Below the pieces are notes generated by a model that was given only the letters and a program-made list of their open reading frames with translations, made no database searches and was not told the DNA's origin. A DNA stretch of 64,000 bases from Prolixibacter sp. NT017 (lineage in GTDB: Bacteria; Bacteroidota; Bacteroidia; Bacteroidales; Prolixibacteraceae): the NCBI RefSeq assembly GCF_009617875.1, contig NZ_BLAV01000001.1:4340001-4404000 (forward strand), written 5' to 3'. Shown here piece after piece: positions 9,704 to 19,654 of the stretch (positions are counted from its first letter, which is position 1; each line of letters starts with the position of its first letter). The position numbers and the translations under genes were made by a program.

Positions 9704-10543
9704 ATGAACCAAACCCAGTTTTACCATTTCTCCAACGGTCGTAAATTGTCCTATTCCCTATCGGGAGAAGGTGAGTTATTGGTTTTGCTTCACGGGTACC
9801 TGGAATCATCGGCTATTTTCGATGACCTTCTGCCGGAGCTTTCCCGGCATTTTCAGATTCTGACAGTCGATTTCCCCGGCCACGGCCATTCCGAGCTTCC
9901 GCCGGAAGGCTATACTTTTATCGATTTTGCGAAAGAATTGCACAGTCTTCTGGAAGAAATTGGCCATACAGGTCAATTAACGCTGGCAGGACATTCGATG
10001 GGAGGATACAACGCACTGGCTTTCGCCGGCCTCTTCCCCGAAAGGGTAAAACGGCTGGCTTTGTTGCATGCATCGGCAGATAAGGCGTCGGAAAGTCATA
10101 TGAACCTGCGACGCCGCGAAATGGGATTGATTGAGAAAGGACGGCTGGAGTTGATTATTCGCAATTCGTTGCACAACAACTTTGCGCCTCTTAACCTCAA
10201 CCGGTTCCCGGAGTTGCATGACCGGTTGCGCGAAATGGCTTCACAGGTGTCACCGAAAGCTGCAGTAAGGGCAATCCGGGCCATCATGGGAAGGCCGTCG
10301 TACCTCGAATTTCTGAACACTGCTTCTTTTCCGGTACTGATAATTGCCGGGGAAGAAGACAAAATACTGGCAGCTGCCAAACAATGGAACGAAGCTCATC
10401 ATATCCGAAATGCAACTTTTATCGGGTTGGAAAATTGCGGACATGTGGGCTTCATCGAAGAGAAAAGTTTATTTTTAGAGAAATTTTTGAATTTTTCGGT
10501 GGAAAAGCCGGAAAATAGTAGCATTGATGGCCAAAACAGATAA
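9704..10543 (+). CDS. Alpha/beta fold hydrolase
   Basis: A 279-aa cytoplasmic hydrolase with no signal peptide. HG at 30-31 (LLHGYLESS) supplies the oxyanion hole; the nucleophile elbow GHSMGG (96-101) gives Ser98; Asp220 (AGEEDKIL) and His248 (ENCGHVGFIEE) complete the triad. VDFPGHGHSE at 56-64 is typical of the MenH/BioH-like esterase group. Substrate cannot be told from sequence. It lies alone upstream of the sdh operon on the same strand, 142 bases from sdhC. Confidence 0.9.
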   Translation: MNQTQFYHFSNGRKLSYSLSGEGELLVLLHGYLESSAIFDDLLPELSRHFQILTVDFPGHGHSELPPEGYTFIDFAKELHSLLEEIGHTGQLTLAGHSMGGYNALAFAGLFPERVKRLALLHASADKASESHMNLRRREMGLIEKGRLELIIRNSLHNNFAPLNLNRFPELHDRLREMASQVSPKAAVRAIRAIMGRPSYLEFLNTASFPVLIIAGEEDKILAAAKQWNEAHHIRNATFIGLENCGHVGFIEEKSLFLEKFLNFSVEKPENSSIDGQNR

Positions 10544-10685
10544 TTTCTGCGGAATAATAGAAACAGTATAAATTATTTGGTTTACCTCTGGTTATGTTGT
10601 TTAGCATATGACCATCATCTACATTTGTGATGATTTTTTTGCAACACAAATCATACATGGAATAATTTACTTAAAACAAGGACTT

Positions 10686-11372
10686 ATGAGCAGTTTCATG
10701 AAAGCCTCGATTGGGCGGAAGTTTTTTATGAGCTTAACAGGACTTTTTCTGATTGTTTTCCTGTTTGTTCACCTTACACTGAACCTGCTCCTGACGTTTG
10801 ACGACTCGGGAGTTTTGTTCAATGAGGCCGCGCATTTCATGGCTACGAATCCAATTATTAAAATAATGGAACCGATCCTGGCACTTGGTTTCATTATCCA
10901 CATTATTTGGTCGGGATGGATTACCCTCGAAAACATGAAGGCGAGACCGAAGGGATATCAGGCCGGCGACAACTTATTGAAATGGTATGCACCGGCAAAG
11001 AACATGTTCATTCTGGGAGGCATGGTTCTTATCTTCCTGATCATCCACCTTTTCAACTTTTACGTAAAAATTAAATTTACCGGTTCACCTTTGCTGGATC
11101 AAGCAGCTCCGGGATTAGGAGCAGATGTTCACAATACCTACGCATTGGTTAAAACCCTTTTCGTTGATTACCCGGTTTATGATATCATTTACATCCTGGG
11201 AGGTATTCTGGTCGGACTCCACATTTCACATGGTTTCTGGAGCGCTTTCCAAACCATTGGCCTGAATAACAGCAAATGGATGATTCGTCTGAAGTTTCTG
11301 GCTCACCTGGTGGCTTTCCTCATCGGTGCCGGATTTGCTTACATCCCGCTGTATTTCCTCATTAAGTTTTAA
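10686..11372 (+). CDS. sdhC: Succinate dehydrogenase / fumarate reductase cytochrome b subunit
   Basis: Membrane anchor of complex II (228 aa) from the ATG at 10686; an upstream extension in frame to 10608 has no family resemblance. Five hydrophobic helices are visible (about 15-36, 62-80, 105-127, 165-185, 205-225). Histidines at 29, 72, 121, 179 and 182, mostly inside helices, fit the di-heme cytochrome b558 type. SFMKASIGRKFFMSLTGLFL is the usual start of this Bacteroidota/epsilon-type subunit. It is the first gene of sdhCAB; the single-anchor, three-gene layout is the form that can act as menaquinol:fumarate reductase or succinate dehydrogenase, and direction cannot be assigned from sequence. 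Confidence 0.93.
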   Translation: MSSFMKASIGRKFFMSLTGLFLIVFLFVHLTLNLLLTFDDSGVLFNEAAHFMATNPIIKIMEPILALGFIIHIIWSGWITLENMKARPKGYQAGDNLLKWYAPAKNMFILGGMVLIFLIIHLFNFYVKIKFTGSPLLDQAAPGLGADVHNTYALVKTLFVDYPVYDIIYILGGILVGLHISHGFWSAFQTIGLNNSKWMIRLKFLAHLVAFLIGAGFAYIPLYFLIKF

Positions 11373-11396
11373 TTGAACCTTAAAGACATTTAAGAC

Positions 11397-13337
11397 ATGA
11401 GCAACATAGATTCCAAAATACCTGAAGGCCCGTTGGCCGAAAAGTGGTCTCGTCATAAAGCTGCTATCCGCGTAGTAAGTCCTGCCAATAAACGAAAACT
11501 TGATATCATCGTTGTGGGAACCGGACTGGCCGGAGCTTCGGCTGCCGCATCGCTGGGCGAACTGGGATACAATGTGAAAGCATTCTGTTACCAGGATAGT
11601 CCGCGTCGCGCCCACTCCATTGCCGCACAGGGCGGTATTAACGCTGCAAAAAACTATCAGAACGATAACGACTCAGTTTATCGTCTGTTTTACGATACGA
11701 TTAAAGGAGGTGACTACCGTGCCCGCGAAGCGAACACTTATCGTCTGGCCGAAGTCTCTCCCAACATTATTGACCAGTGTGTTGCACAAGGTGTTCCGTT
11801 TGCCCGTGAATACGGAGGAACGCTGGCCAACCGCTCATTTGGTGGTGTACTGGTCAGCCGTACATTTTACGCTCGCGGACAGACCGGACAGCAGTTATTG
11901 CTGGGTGCTTACTCTGCCCTCAACCGCCAGATTGATGCCGGCAGCGTAGAAATGTACGCCCGTCACGAAATGCTCGACGTCGTGCTTGTCGACGGGAAAG
12001 CCCGCGGAATTATTGTCCGTGACCTGACGAACGGCGAAATCAAACGTTTTGGTGCGCACGCTGTGGTAATGGCAACCGGAGGTTACGGAAACGTATTCTT
12101 CCTGTCGACCAACGCAATGGGTTCTAACGGTTCTGCCGCATGGCAGGCCTACAAAAAGGGCGCTTACTTCTCCAATCCTTGTTATGTACAGATTCACCCA
12201 ACCTGTATTCCGGTTCACGGTTCACAACAGTCGAAACTGACGTTGATGTCCGAATCGCTGCGTAACGACGGACGGGTTTGGGTTCCGAAGAAAAAAGAAG
12301 ATGCTGAACGTCTTCGCAAAGGCGAAATCAGTGCAGTCGACATCAAAGACGAAGACCGTGACTTTTACCTCGAACGCCGTTATCCGTCATACGGTAACCT
12401 CGTTCCCCGCGATGTTGCATCACGTGCTGCCAAAGAGCGCTGCGATGCCGGTTTCGGTGTAAATGCTGAAGGTAAAGCGGTATTCCTCGATTTCAAATAC
12501 GCCATTGAGCGTCTGGGTCGCGAGACCATCGAAAAACGCTATGGTAACCTTTTCCAGATGTACGAAAAGATTACCGATGTTGATCCGTACACACATCCGA
12601 TGCAGATTTATCCGGCTATCCACTATGCCATGGGGGGTACTTGGGTTGATTACAACCTGATGACTTCGATTCCCGGATTGTATGCCATTGGCGAAGCTAA
12701 CTTCTCTGATCACGGTGCCAACCGCCTTGGTGCTTCAGCTTTGATGCAGGGGCTGGCCGACGGTTATTTCATCCTGCCATACACCATTGGTGATTACCTG
12801 GCCGGCGAAATCATGGTACCAAAGATTGACACCAATACACCCGAATTTGATGAGGCCGAAAAGAATGTAACCGGACGGTTGGAAAAACTCTACAACATCA
12901 AAGGAGACCAGCCGGTGGATTACTTCCACAAAAAGCTGGGGCACATCATGTGGGAATATGTGGGTATGTCGCGTAACGAAGAGGGCCTGAAAAAAGCCAT
13001 CGAAGAGATTGCCGAACTGAAAAAAGAGTTCTGGAGCAATGTACGCGTTCCCGGTGAAATGAATAACATCAATCCGGAGCTTGAAAAAGCCGGCCGTTTG
13101 GCTGACTTCCTCGACATTGGTGACCTGATGGCCCGTGACGCGCTGACCCGCAACGAATCGTGCGGAGGCCACTTCCGTGAAGAATCAGTTACCGAAGACG
13201 GTGAAGCTAAACGTAACGACGAAATCGGTTGTTATGCTTCAGCCTGGGAATTCCAGGGCGAAGACAAAGAACCGGTGATGCATCGTGAAGAGCTGGTATT
13301 CGAGAACGTGAAACTCACCCAGAGAAGTTATAAATAA
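11397..13337 (+). CDS. sdhA: Succinate dehydrogenase / fumarate reductase flavoprotein subunit
   Basis: Catalytic subunit, 646 aa. The Rossmann FAD motif [12 protein letters not shown] is at 39-50; the histidine that covalently carries FAD is in [11 protein letters not shown] (His73). [12 protein letters not shown] and [20 protein letters not shown] are the substrate and FAD-contact motifs of the family, and the C-terminal helical domain is complete. Starts 24 bases after sdhC and 65 before sdhB, all on one strand. Works with sucCD in the TCA cycle. Confidence 0.96.
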   Translation: MSNIDSKIPEGPLAEKWSRHKAAIRVVSPANKRKLDIIVVGTGLAGASAAASLGELGYNVKAFCYQDSPRRAHSIAAQGGINAAKNYQNDNDSVYRLFYDTIKGGDYRAREANTYRLAEVSPNIIDQCVAQGVPFAREYGGTLANRSFGGVLVSRTFYARGQTGQQLLLGAYSALNRQIDAGSVEMYARHEMLDVVLVDGKARGIIVRDLTNGEIKRFGAHAVVMATGGYGNVFFLSTNAMGSNGSAAWQAYKKGAYFSNPCYVQIHPTCIPVHGSQQSKLTLMSESLRNDGRVWVPKKKEDAERLRKGEISAVDIKDEDRDFYLERRYPSYGNLVPRDVASRAAKERCDAGFGVNAEGKAVFLDFKYAIERLGRETIEKRYGNLFQMYEKITDVDPYTHPMQIYPAIHYAMGGTWVDYNLMTSIPGLYAIGEANFSDHGANRLGASALMQGLADGYFILPYTIGDYLAGEIMVPKIDTNTPEFDEAEKNVTGRLEKLYNIKGDQPVDYFHKKLGHIMWEYVGMSRNEEGLKKAIEEIAELKKEFWSNVRVPGEMNNINPELEKAGRLADFLDIGDLMARDALTRNESCGGHFREESVTEDGEAKRNDEIGCYASAWEFQGEDKEPVMHREELVFENVKLTQRSYK

Positions 13338-13402
13338 GAGTTAAGTACCGTATCCGGAAGAGAAATCCGGGTGCAATTACTTAAATCTAAATAATTAAGA
13401 AA

Positions 13403-14164
13403 ATGGCTGATAAAATCTTAAAGAAAATATACGTCAAGGTTTGGAGGCAAAACAATCCCTCCGAGAAAGGTCGGTTTGAAACTTACGAGGTGGAAAATGT
13501 TTCACAGGGTAGTTCGTTCCTTGAAATGATCGACATCCTGAACGACCAGCTTATCCGCGAAGGCAAAGACCCGATTGCTTTCGACCACGATTGCCGCGAA
13601 GGTATTTGCGGTATGTGTTCCATGTATATTAACGGTCATGCGCACGGACCAGACAGCGAAATTACCACGTGCCAGCTGCACATGCGTCGGTTCGAAGATG
13701 GCGAAACCATTACGGTTGAACCATGGCGCGCGGGTGCTTTCCCGGTTATCAAAGACCTGATTGTTGACCGTACAGCTTTTGATAAAATCCAGCAGGCGGG
13801 CGGTTATGTATCGGTTAATACCGGTGGTGTACCTGATGGGAATACCATCCCGATTTCGCAGGTTGATGCTGAAGAAGCGATCGACGCGGCTGCCTGCATC
13901 GGTTGTGGTGCCTGTGTGGCGACCTGTAAAAACTCTTCGGCTATGCTGTTTGTAGCGGCCAAAGTTTCGCAGTTTGCCAAGCTTCCGCAAGGAAAAGTAG
14001 AGGCCAAACGTCGTGCGAAAGCGATGGTAGCCAAAATGGATGAGCTTGGATTCGGTGGTTGTACCAATACCGGTGCCTGCGAACTGGCCTGTCCGAAAAA
14101 TATTTCTATTTCGCATATCGCCCGTTTGAACCGGGAATATCTGAAAGCGAAATTCTCTGATTAA
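13403..14164 (+). CDS. sdhB: Succinate dehydrogenase / fumarate reductase iron-sulfur subunit
   Basis: Electron-transfer subunit (253 aa) linking the flavoprotein to the membrane heme subunit. The N-terminal ferredoxin domain has CREGICGMC (Cys64, 69, 72) plus TTC at 88-90 for the [2Fe-2S] cluster. The C-terminal ferredoxin-like domain carries [11 protein letters not shown] and [12 protein letters not shown] for the [4Fe-4S] and [3Fe-4S] clusters. Last gene of sdhCAB, closed by a terminator. Confidence 0.96.
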   Translation: MADKILKKIYVKVWRQNNPSEKGRFETYEVENVSQGSSFLEMIDILNDQLIREGKDPIAFDHDCREGICGMCSMYINGHAHGPDSEITTCQLHMRRFEDGETITVEPWRAGAFPVIKDLIVDRTAFDKIQQAGGYVSVNTGGVPDGNTIPISQVDAEEAIDAAACIGCGACVATCKNSSAMLFVAAKVSQFAKLPQGKVEAKRRAKAMVAKMDELGFGGCTNTGACELACPKNISISHIARLNREYLKAKFSD

Positions 14165-14193
14165 CAATCAACTTTCAAGCAAGCAATAGATGA

Positions 14194-14222
14194 AAGGCTC
14201 TCTGTTACAGGGAGTCTTTTTT
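14194..14222 (+). terminator. Rho-independent terminator of the sdh operon
   Basis: AAGGCTCTCTG (14194-14204) pairs with CAGGGAGTCTT (14208-14218), an 11-bp stem with two G-T pairs and a three-base loop, followed by a T-run. Confidence 0.8.
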
Positions 14223-14342
14223 CGTATTCACACCTCTCGGTTTCTAAAGTTATTGTTAAACTCTTCAGCGAATATTGAATTCCATTTCATTTTTTATAAC
14301 TTCGCTCTCATCCCATAATTCAATCAAAACAATAGCTTGCTC

Positions 14343-15074
14343 ATGCCTTATCGCAGATTACCCAACACTGATCAGGCCCGCCTTCGGGCTTTAAAGGCTG
14401 CAACCGACATCGCCCTCCAGAAGTCGATTGATGACCTGGCTTTTTCGACAGCCACGTTAACCAAAGCACGAGCCTTTTTTCCGGGCTTCGAAAGTGCTAT
14501 CCTACAGCTCAAACAAGCCAAACGGCAACAATCGGCCAATAGCCGTAAATACAACGAGGTGGTGAAGAAAGCCCGCCTCTATGTCTCACACTTTATCCAG
14601 GTACTCAATTTTTGTATCCTTAGAGGCGAAATTAAGCCCGAAGTGAGGGAATTCTATGGAATGGATACCCAAACCCATAAACTGCCCTCATTGGTCCTCG
14701 AATCGGATTTACTGGAGTGGGGAAAGAAAATTATCGACGGAGAGCAGCAACGTAGTATGCACGGCGGAAGTCCGATTTACAATCCAAGTATTGCCGTTGT
14801 AAAAGTGAAATACGACCAATTTGCCGATGCCTATCATTTTCAGAAGACACTTCAGAGCAACACAGCACGCTGGTCGGAAAAAGTAGCTGAAATGCGCAAA
14901 GAGGCCGACGAATTGATTCTGAATATCTGGAATGAGGTAGAACTGCATTACGGCCACTTTTCCGACGAAGAAAAACGGCAAAAAGCACAGGAATACGGTA
15001 TCGTTTATTTCTTCCGCCCCAGCGAGAAAAAGAAAATCGAAGCCGGCAAAATGCAGACTAACCTTTCGTTTTAA
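14343..15074 (+). CDS. Conserved-looking hypothetical protein
   Basis: Not recognised. It has 243 aa from the ATG at 14343 (MPYRRLPNTDQARLRALKAA); a TTG six bases upstream is possible. It is soluble and mostly helical, with an N-terminal basic segment, a long predicted helix around 25-85 rich in Lys and Gln, a short aromatic-poor middle with HGGSPIYNPS, and a Lys/Glu-rich C-terminal helix. No signal peptide, metal motif or nucleotide loop is visible. TAACTTCG at 14297-14304 is a near-consensus -7 box. Its stop codon overlaps the stop of the convergent CPBP gene (shared bases 15072-15073). Confidence 0.7.
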   Translation: MPYRRLPNTDQARLRALKAATDIALQKSIDDLAFSTATLTKARAFFPGFESAILQLKQAKRQQSANSRKYNEVVKKARLYVSHFIQVLNFCILRGEIKPEVREFYGMDTQTHKLPSLVLESDLLEWGKKIIDGEQQRSMHGGSPIYNPSIAVVKVKYDQFADAYHFQKTLQSNTARWSEKVAEMRKEADELILNIWNEVELHYGHFSDEEKRQKAQEYGIVYFFRPSEKKKIEAGKMQTNLSF

Positions 15075-16036
15075 TCAACCGGTGGATTCGGTTCTTCGGT
15101 GGTAGTCCACAACTCTCCCGCTCCACGTACCTGCACGTAGAACGATCTCAGCAACACCATAACGAAAATCAGGCTGAGGATGGCGAGGTACGTTCCCTGC
15201 CCGTCCGATGTTCCGACTTTCTCCACACTGGAGCTGACCACTCCCTTTTCTATCAAATAGGAAATAATCACAGCAGAACCATTGTTGACAAAGTGCCCAA
15301 CCATTGGGATCCAAAGAGAACCACTCCATTCAAGCAGATAACCGAACAGTGCTCCCAGCATCATTCTTGGTAAAAATCCGAAAAACTGCATGTGCAAAGA
15401 ACTGAATAGTGCCGCACTGAGCCATATGGCTGCATGTGCATTCTTTGTCCAGTCCTTCAGAATCCGTTGAACGATACCCCTAAAAAGCAATTCCTCTCCG
15501 ATGGCCGGCAGCAATCCAATCATGAATAGATTGAAGAACATTCCTCCTAAACCATCAACATGCAAAAAGGCTTTGGTAATCTGGTCAGCCTGATCTTCCG
15601 AAGCTTTCATCCAGTCCTGAACACCGGAAAGCCAGTCAGGAAGCTGTAATCCCGAATTGAATTCAGCCATCCAGTTAATCATCGGGTTGGCAAAATACAC
15701 CAAAACCATTACCAGGATGATGCTTTTGAGTGTCGCGATTTTATCGAGATGCAAATAGCTAATCGGTCGTTCGCTCAGCACCCAGGCGATAATAAATGGC
15801 GGGATGACGAAAATTCCGATGGCCTGTACCGTCTGAAAGTATTTCATCAGGACGACTCCTTGCGGCGACGAAAAATTGGTCATGGCAGCACCCATATCAC
15901 CAATACTCAAGTGGAATATCGGCATGGCCAGCAAAAAGCCAACAAACAGAGCCACGACGGCTAAAATTAAAACCACCAGCGTGGCAAACATCAACTGCGT
16001 AAACGGACCTGAGGTGCGTAGTATTCGGAATCTCAC
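15071..16036 (-). CDS. CPBP family intramembrane glutamic endopeptidase
   Basis: A polytopic membrane protein of 321 aa with about eight hydrophobic segments. The Abi/CPBP (Rce1-like) motifs are present: GEELLFRGIVQR with the paired catalytic glutamates, and SSLHMQFFGFLPRMMLG with the second-motif histidine. Family members are glutamate intramembrane proteases related to eukaryotic CaaX protease; bacterial substrates are mostly unknown. It overlaps the preceding convergent gene by four bases at the stop codons and is divergent from dusB. Confidence 0.9.
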   Translation of the reverse strand: MRFRILRTSGPFTQLMFATLVVLILAVVALFVGFLLAMPIFHLSIGDMGAAMTNFSSPQGVVLMKYFQTVQAIGIFVIPPFIIAWVLSERPISYLHLDKIATLKSIILVMVLVYFANPMINWMAEFNSGLQLPDWLSGVQDWMKASEDQADQITKAFLHVDGLGGMFFNLFMIGLLPAIGEELLFRGIVQRILKDWTKNAHAAIWLSAALFSSLHMQFFGFLPRMMLGALFGYLLEWSGSLWIPMVGHFVNNGSAVIISYLIEKGVVSSSVEKVGTSDGQGTYLAILSLIFVMVLLRSFYVQVRGAGELWTTTEEPNPPVD

Positions 16037-16181
16037 TTGTATCTGTTTAAGAAATGATTATCAACATTCAATGAATTCATGGCAAAGTTAACATTCGAAA
16101 GCAAAGCTCACGCCGAATTCAAGTTAATGAAACTGAATTTCGGCTAATATTGTTCCGGAATATTGCCGAACAAATAATTTT

Positions 16182-16189
16182 TATATTTG
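16182..16189 (+). promoter_or_regulatory. Promoter -7 box of dusB
   Basis: TATATTTG, a perfect match to the Bacteroidota TAnnTTTG element, 26 bases before the GTG start of dusB. No clear -33 TTTG at the usual distance. Confidence 0.6.
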
Positions 16190-16215
16190 CACGCAAATTT
16201 TAAAAAACTGGTATT

Positions 16216-17229
16216 GTGAAGATTGGGGAACTCGAACTGGGCGAAATGCCATTGTTTTTATCACCGATGGAAGACGTGACTTACAAGTCGTTCCGGTACA
16301 TTTGTAAGAAATACGGAGCGGACGTCATGTCAACCGAATTCATCTCTTCGGAAGCGCTCATCCGCGACGTGAACAAAACCAAGCGGAAAATGACGCTTTT
16401 CGAGTTCGACCGCCCCATTGCCATCCAAATCTACGGCGCCAATATCGATTCGATGGTGGAAGCCGCCAAAGTAGCCGAAACCTTCCAGCCAAATTACATC
16501 GACATCAACTTCGGCTGCCCAATGAAAAAGATTGCCGGAAAAGGCGCCGGTTCCGGTCTGTTGCGCGACATTCCCAAAATGATTGAGATGGCCAGCCAGA
16601 TTGTGAAAGCCGTCAATCTTCCGGTGACGGCCAAAACCCGTGTAGGTTGGGACGACAACGACAAACCCATCGTAGAAGTTTCCGAACGACTGCAGGACGT
16701 GGGCATTCAGATGCTCGCTCTTCACGGACGTACCCGTCAGCAGCTTTACACTGGCGAGGCCGATTGGGAAATGATTGGAAAAGTAAAAAGCAACCCGCGT
16801 TTTAAAATTCCCCTTGTCGGGAATGGTGATATCAATGGTCCGGAAAAAGCGAAAGAGGCGCGGGATATTTCTGGCGTTGACGGAATGATGATTGGTCGCG
16901 GTGCCATCGGCCGCCCATGGATTTTCCGCGAAATCAAACATTATTTCCAAACCGGTGAAATGTTGCCTCCTCCAACTGTCCCCGAAATTGTCGAGGTCAT
17001 CAAAGAACAAATGGAGCAATCACTTTCGTGGAAAGAATTTGAAAAGCAAGCCATTTGGGAAATGCGCCGCCACTTTGCCCGCTATTTCCCGGGTGTCCCC
17101 GATTTCCGTGAACTGCGGATTGCGCTCCTTCGGGCGGAAGAGCACACCCAGGTGCTGGAAATCCTTGACCGGATTGTCGACAAATACGGGGATACCCGTG
17201 TCGATTACACCAACATGAGTCTGAAATAG
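16216..17229 (+). CDS. dusB: tRNA-dihydrouridine synthase DusB
   Basis: An FMN-dependent TIM-barrel enzyme of 337 aa that reduces uridines in the tRNA D-loop. The start is GTG (GTGAAGATTGGG); no ATG upstream in frame is better. The catalytic cysteine is in INFGCPMKKI near residue 100; FMN-site motifs MEDVTYKSFR, AKTRVGWDD, LHGRTRQQ and GNGDI ... GVDGMMIGRGAIGRPWIF are all present. A YkvA-family gene follows after 40 bases. A second, more divergent Dus is at 36 kb. Confidence 0.94.
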   Translation: MKIGELELGEMPLFLSPMEDVTYKSFRYICKKYGADVMSTEFISSEALIRDVNKTKRKMTLFEFDRPIAIQIYGANIDSMVEAAKVAETFQPNYIDINFGCPMKKIAGKGAGSGLLRDIPKMIEMASQIVKAVNLPVTAKTRVGWDDNDKPIVEVSERLQDVGIQMLALHGRTRQQLYTGEADWEMIGKVKSNPRFKIPLVGNGDINGPEKAKEARDISGVDGMMIGRGAIGRPWIFREIKHYFQTGEMLPPPTVPEIVEVIKEQMEQSLSWKEFEKQAIWEMRRHFARYFPGVPDFRELRIALLRAEEHTQVLEILDRIVDKYGDTRVDYTNMSLK

Positions 17230-17269
17230 AATTATTTGGCATTCCCGATGATTTATCTATATTCATTTC

Positions 17270-17650
17270 ATGCGACTGCGCGATTTTACGAAATATTACT
17301 CTCCGTCCGCCTTTCGGGAAAAGCTGAAAATGTATGGAGGAAAAGCGGGCGTGAAAGTGGTCTATCCGGCTTTGCTGCTGTATTACATGCTGAATGATCC
17401 GGAAGTTTCCTTCAAGAATAAGCTCTACCTTGCTGGCGCTTTGGGCTATTTTATTTTCCCCGCTGATGCCATTCCGGATTTTGCTCCTCTGATTGGCTTC
17501 ACCGATGACGTTAGCGTCCTTTTTCTGGCCCTTTCGCTACTAAAAGAGAACATCAAAGACAAACACCGGGCGTTGGCACGCGAAAAGTTAAAGGAATGGT
17601 TTAAAAATTATTCAGAAAAAGAGTTGAAAGCAATTGAAACCAGCTTCTAA
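17270..17650 (+). CDS. YkvA family protein (DUF1232)
   Basis: A small protein of 126 aa. The DUF1232 core motif is visible: LAGALGYFIFPADAIPDFAPLIGFTDDVSVL (about 63-90), here given as its two halves around the conserved DAIPD and FTDD. A short hydrophobic helix precedes it. The biochemical role of the family is unknown. Probably co-transcribed with dusB. Confidence 0.85.
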   Translation: MRLRDFTKYYSPSAFREKLKMYGGKAGVKVVYPALLLYYMLNDPEVSFKNKLYLAGALGYFIFPADAIPDFAPLIGFTDDVSVLFLALSLLKENIKDKHRALAREKLKEWFKNYSEKELKAIETSF

Positions 17651-17756
17651 AATCCATTAATTTAAATATCATAAAATTTTTATTATTAGACATTTAAATA
17701 AAACCATCTCTATTAATAGACTAAATCTAGTCCTCTCAACCTAATTGAAAATAATA

Positions 17757-18668
17757 TTATTCAAATATTTGGTCTTTTGTTTGACGAAACCCTCTGATTT
17801 TGATAGGTTCTTCATCGTTTAGCTCAACAATTGCGTAATTGTTATTTTCCGGTCCGTTACCATCTACTACCGCTTTGAGGGTATAATAAAAAATGCCGTT
17901 GATTTTTGAGAAGTTTCCCGCATGATAATGTCCCTGGAAAACCGCTCTCACTTTTCCCGAATCCTCCAAAATCTGACGCACTTCAGCAGCATTTACCGGG
18001 CAATGTCTATCATCCGGAACCTTCGTCGAATCGAGCTGGTGGTGAATAAAAACGATAACCGGCTTACCGGTTAAAGCCAGATCGGTTTTCAACCACTCCA
18101 GTTGCTGGTGTGGAACAAAAGCTTTTGTCCAATCAAAATCTCCGCGGTCGTAATCAGAACCATCCGGTGAGTAGTTGGCGTCCAGCACAACGAAATGATA
18201 ACCGTGATCGGAAAACGAGTAGTAATTCAGCGAATCGTACTGTCCATGATTGGTGATATGGTCGAGAAACTGGATTTTGGAAAGACTGTCCATGTCATGG
18301 TTTCCGAGCACATGAAAAACCGGTCCGTCGAAATCCTGCAACTCCGACTCAATGGCTGCCAGATAAGAAAGCGTTTCACTTTCGTCAGGTGGATCGCCCT
18401 GGTCCTTCAAGTCGCCAATTTCAATCAGAAAATCCACTTTATCCCGGTTCATCACCTCAACGCATTCCCGCACCTTCTGCAACGACTGACGATAATAGCG
18501 GTTGCTTTCCAGGTTAGGCTCGCGATTAGCATAATGAATATCGGTTAAAATCCCGATACGAAGTGTTCTCCTCTTTCTTCTGCCAAAGGCGAAAGACGGA
18601 AATGAAATTCCGGCCAGGACTGATAATGTGGTTGCCATAAAACGTCGGCGATTAATGGTACGATTCAT
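17757..18668 (-). CDS. Calcineurin-like metallophosphoesterase, exported
   Basis: A 303-aa protein. The N-terminus NRRRFMATTLSVLAG is a twin-arginine-type signal followed by a hydrophobic stretch, suggesting Tat export. Metal ligands of the calcineurin-like fold are all present: LTDIHYA (Asp43, His45), EIGDLKDQG (Asp86), GNHDMD (Asn123, His124), FIHHQLD and GHYHAG. The arrangement is that of cyclic-nucleotide or sugar-phosphate phosphodiesterases; substrate not determinable. Monocistronic, divergent from the TauE/SafE gene. Confidence 0.9.
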   Translation of the reverse strand: MNRTINRRRFMATTLSVLAGISFPSFAFGRRKRRTLRIGILTDIHYANREPNLESNRYYRQSLQKVRECVEVMNRDKVDFLIEIGDLKDQGDPPDESETLSYLAAIESELQDFDGPVFHVLGNHDMDSLSKIQFLDHITNHGQYDSLNYYSFSDHGYHFVVLDANYSPDGSDYDRGDFDWTKAFVPHQQLEWLKTDLALTGKPVIVFIHHQLDSTKVPDDRHCPVNAAEVRQILEDSGKVRAVFQGHYHAGNFSKINGIFYYTLKAVVDGNGPENNNYAIVELNDEEPIKIRGFRQTKDQIFE

Positions 18669-18721
18669 CTGAATAAACTCTATGATAACGTTCTAAAATT
18701 ACAAAACCCCTGAATTAATCT

Positions 18722-18729
18722 TAATTTTG
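18722..18729 (+). promoter_or_regulatory. Promoter -7 box of TauE/SafE gene
   Basis: TAATTTTG matches TAnnTTTG and lies 21 bases before the ATG at 18751. Confidence 0.5.
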
Positions 18730-18750
18730 AGCCGAATTTAAATCCCTTTT

Positions 18751-19509
18751 ATGCTTAGCTTGCTCGATTCCTTTCACCTTACTCCGGTTCATTGGATCTT
18801 AATTGCCCTAAGTGGAATGCTGATTGGTATGTCGAAAACCGGCGTACCGGGAGTTTCCATGGTGGTCGTCCCGATTCTCGCTTCCATCTTCGGTGGAAAG
18901 CAATCGACCGGAGTGTTACTACCCATTCTCATCATGGCCGATGTTTTTGCTGTAAGTTATTATCATCGACACGCCAACTGGAAACACTTGCTACGGGCTT
19001 TGCCCTGGGCGTTAGCGGGCGTGCTAATTGCATTGTGGGTTGGTGAGAAAGTGAATGACCTACAGTTCAAGCGACTAATTGCGATTACCATTTTTGTTTC
19101 GGTAGGAATTATGCTCTGGCGCGACCGCGTGGCGAAAAAAGAGTCTGTTCCCGATTCTCCCTGGTTTGCAGCTTTGATGGGATTGGCCGGAGGTTTTGCC
19201 ACCATGATTGGCAACGTGGCCGGCCCCATATTTGCCGTTTACCTGTTGGCTTTGCACCTTCCGAAGAAAGTATTTATCGGTACCACGGCCTGGTTCTTTT
19301 TCATTGTCAACCTGTCGAAGTTCCCACTGCATGTTTTTGTTTGGAAAACAATTCATTGGTCAACCCTTCTGGTCGATATTCTTATTCTTCCGGCCATAGC
19401 AGCCGGCGCCTTCCTTGGGATTACAGTTGTGAAAAAAATACCGGAATCGACCTATCGATGGTTCGTTATCATCATCACGATAGCTTCCGCATTATTAATT
19501 TTCATATAA
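18751..19509 (+). CDS. Sulfite exporter TauE/SafE family permease
   Basis: A 252-aa inner-membrane protein with about eight hydrophobic helices in two halves. The N-terminal half begins LIALSGMLIGMSKTGVPG and the second half carries LMGLAGGFATMIGNVAGPI, both typical of the TauE/SafE (DUF81) family, which moves organosulfur or other small anions. The substrate is not shown by context: the neighbours are a phosphoesterase and an SDR. Monocistronic. Confidence 0.9.
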   Translation: MLSLLDSFHLTPVHWILIALSGMLIGMSKTGVPGVSMVVVPILASIFGGKQSTGVLLPILIMADVFAVSYYHRHANWKHLLRALPWALAGVLIALWVGEKVNDLQFKRLIAITIFVSVGIMLWRDRVAKKESVPDSPWFAALMGLAGGFATMIGNVAGPIFAVYLLALHLPKKVFIGTTAWFFFIVNLSKFPLHVFVWKTIHWSTLLVDILILPAIAAGAFLGITVVKKIPESTYRWFVIIITIASALLIFI

Positions 19510-19654
19510 CACTAATCATCAATACTCTAATTAAATACAACTAAAGTATTCAATAAAGCAATTACTTCGAAAAGATTTCTTGAAAAAGAATCGGATTTCG
19601 TTACTTGTATTAAAATTTTAAATAAAATGAATTAATTATCTATTAAATAACATA

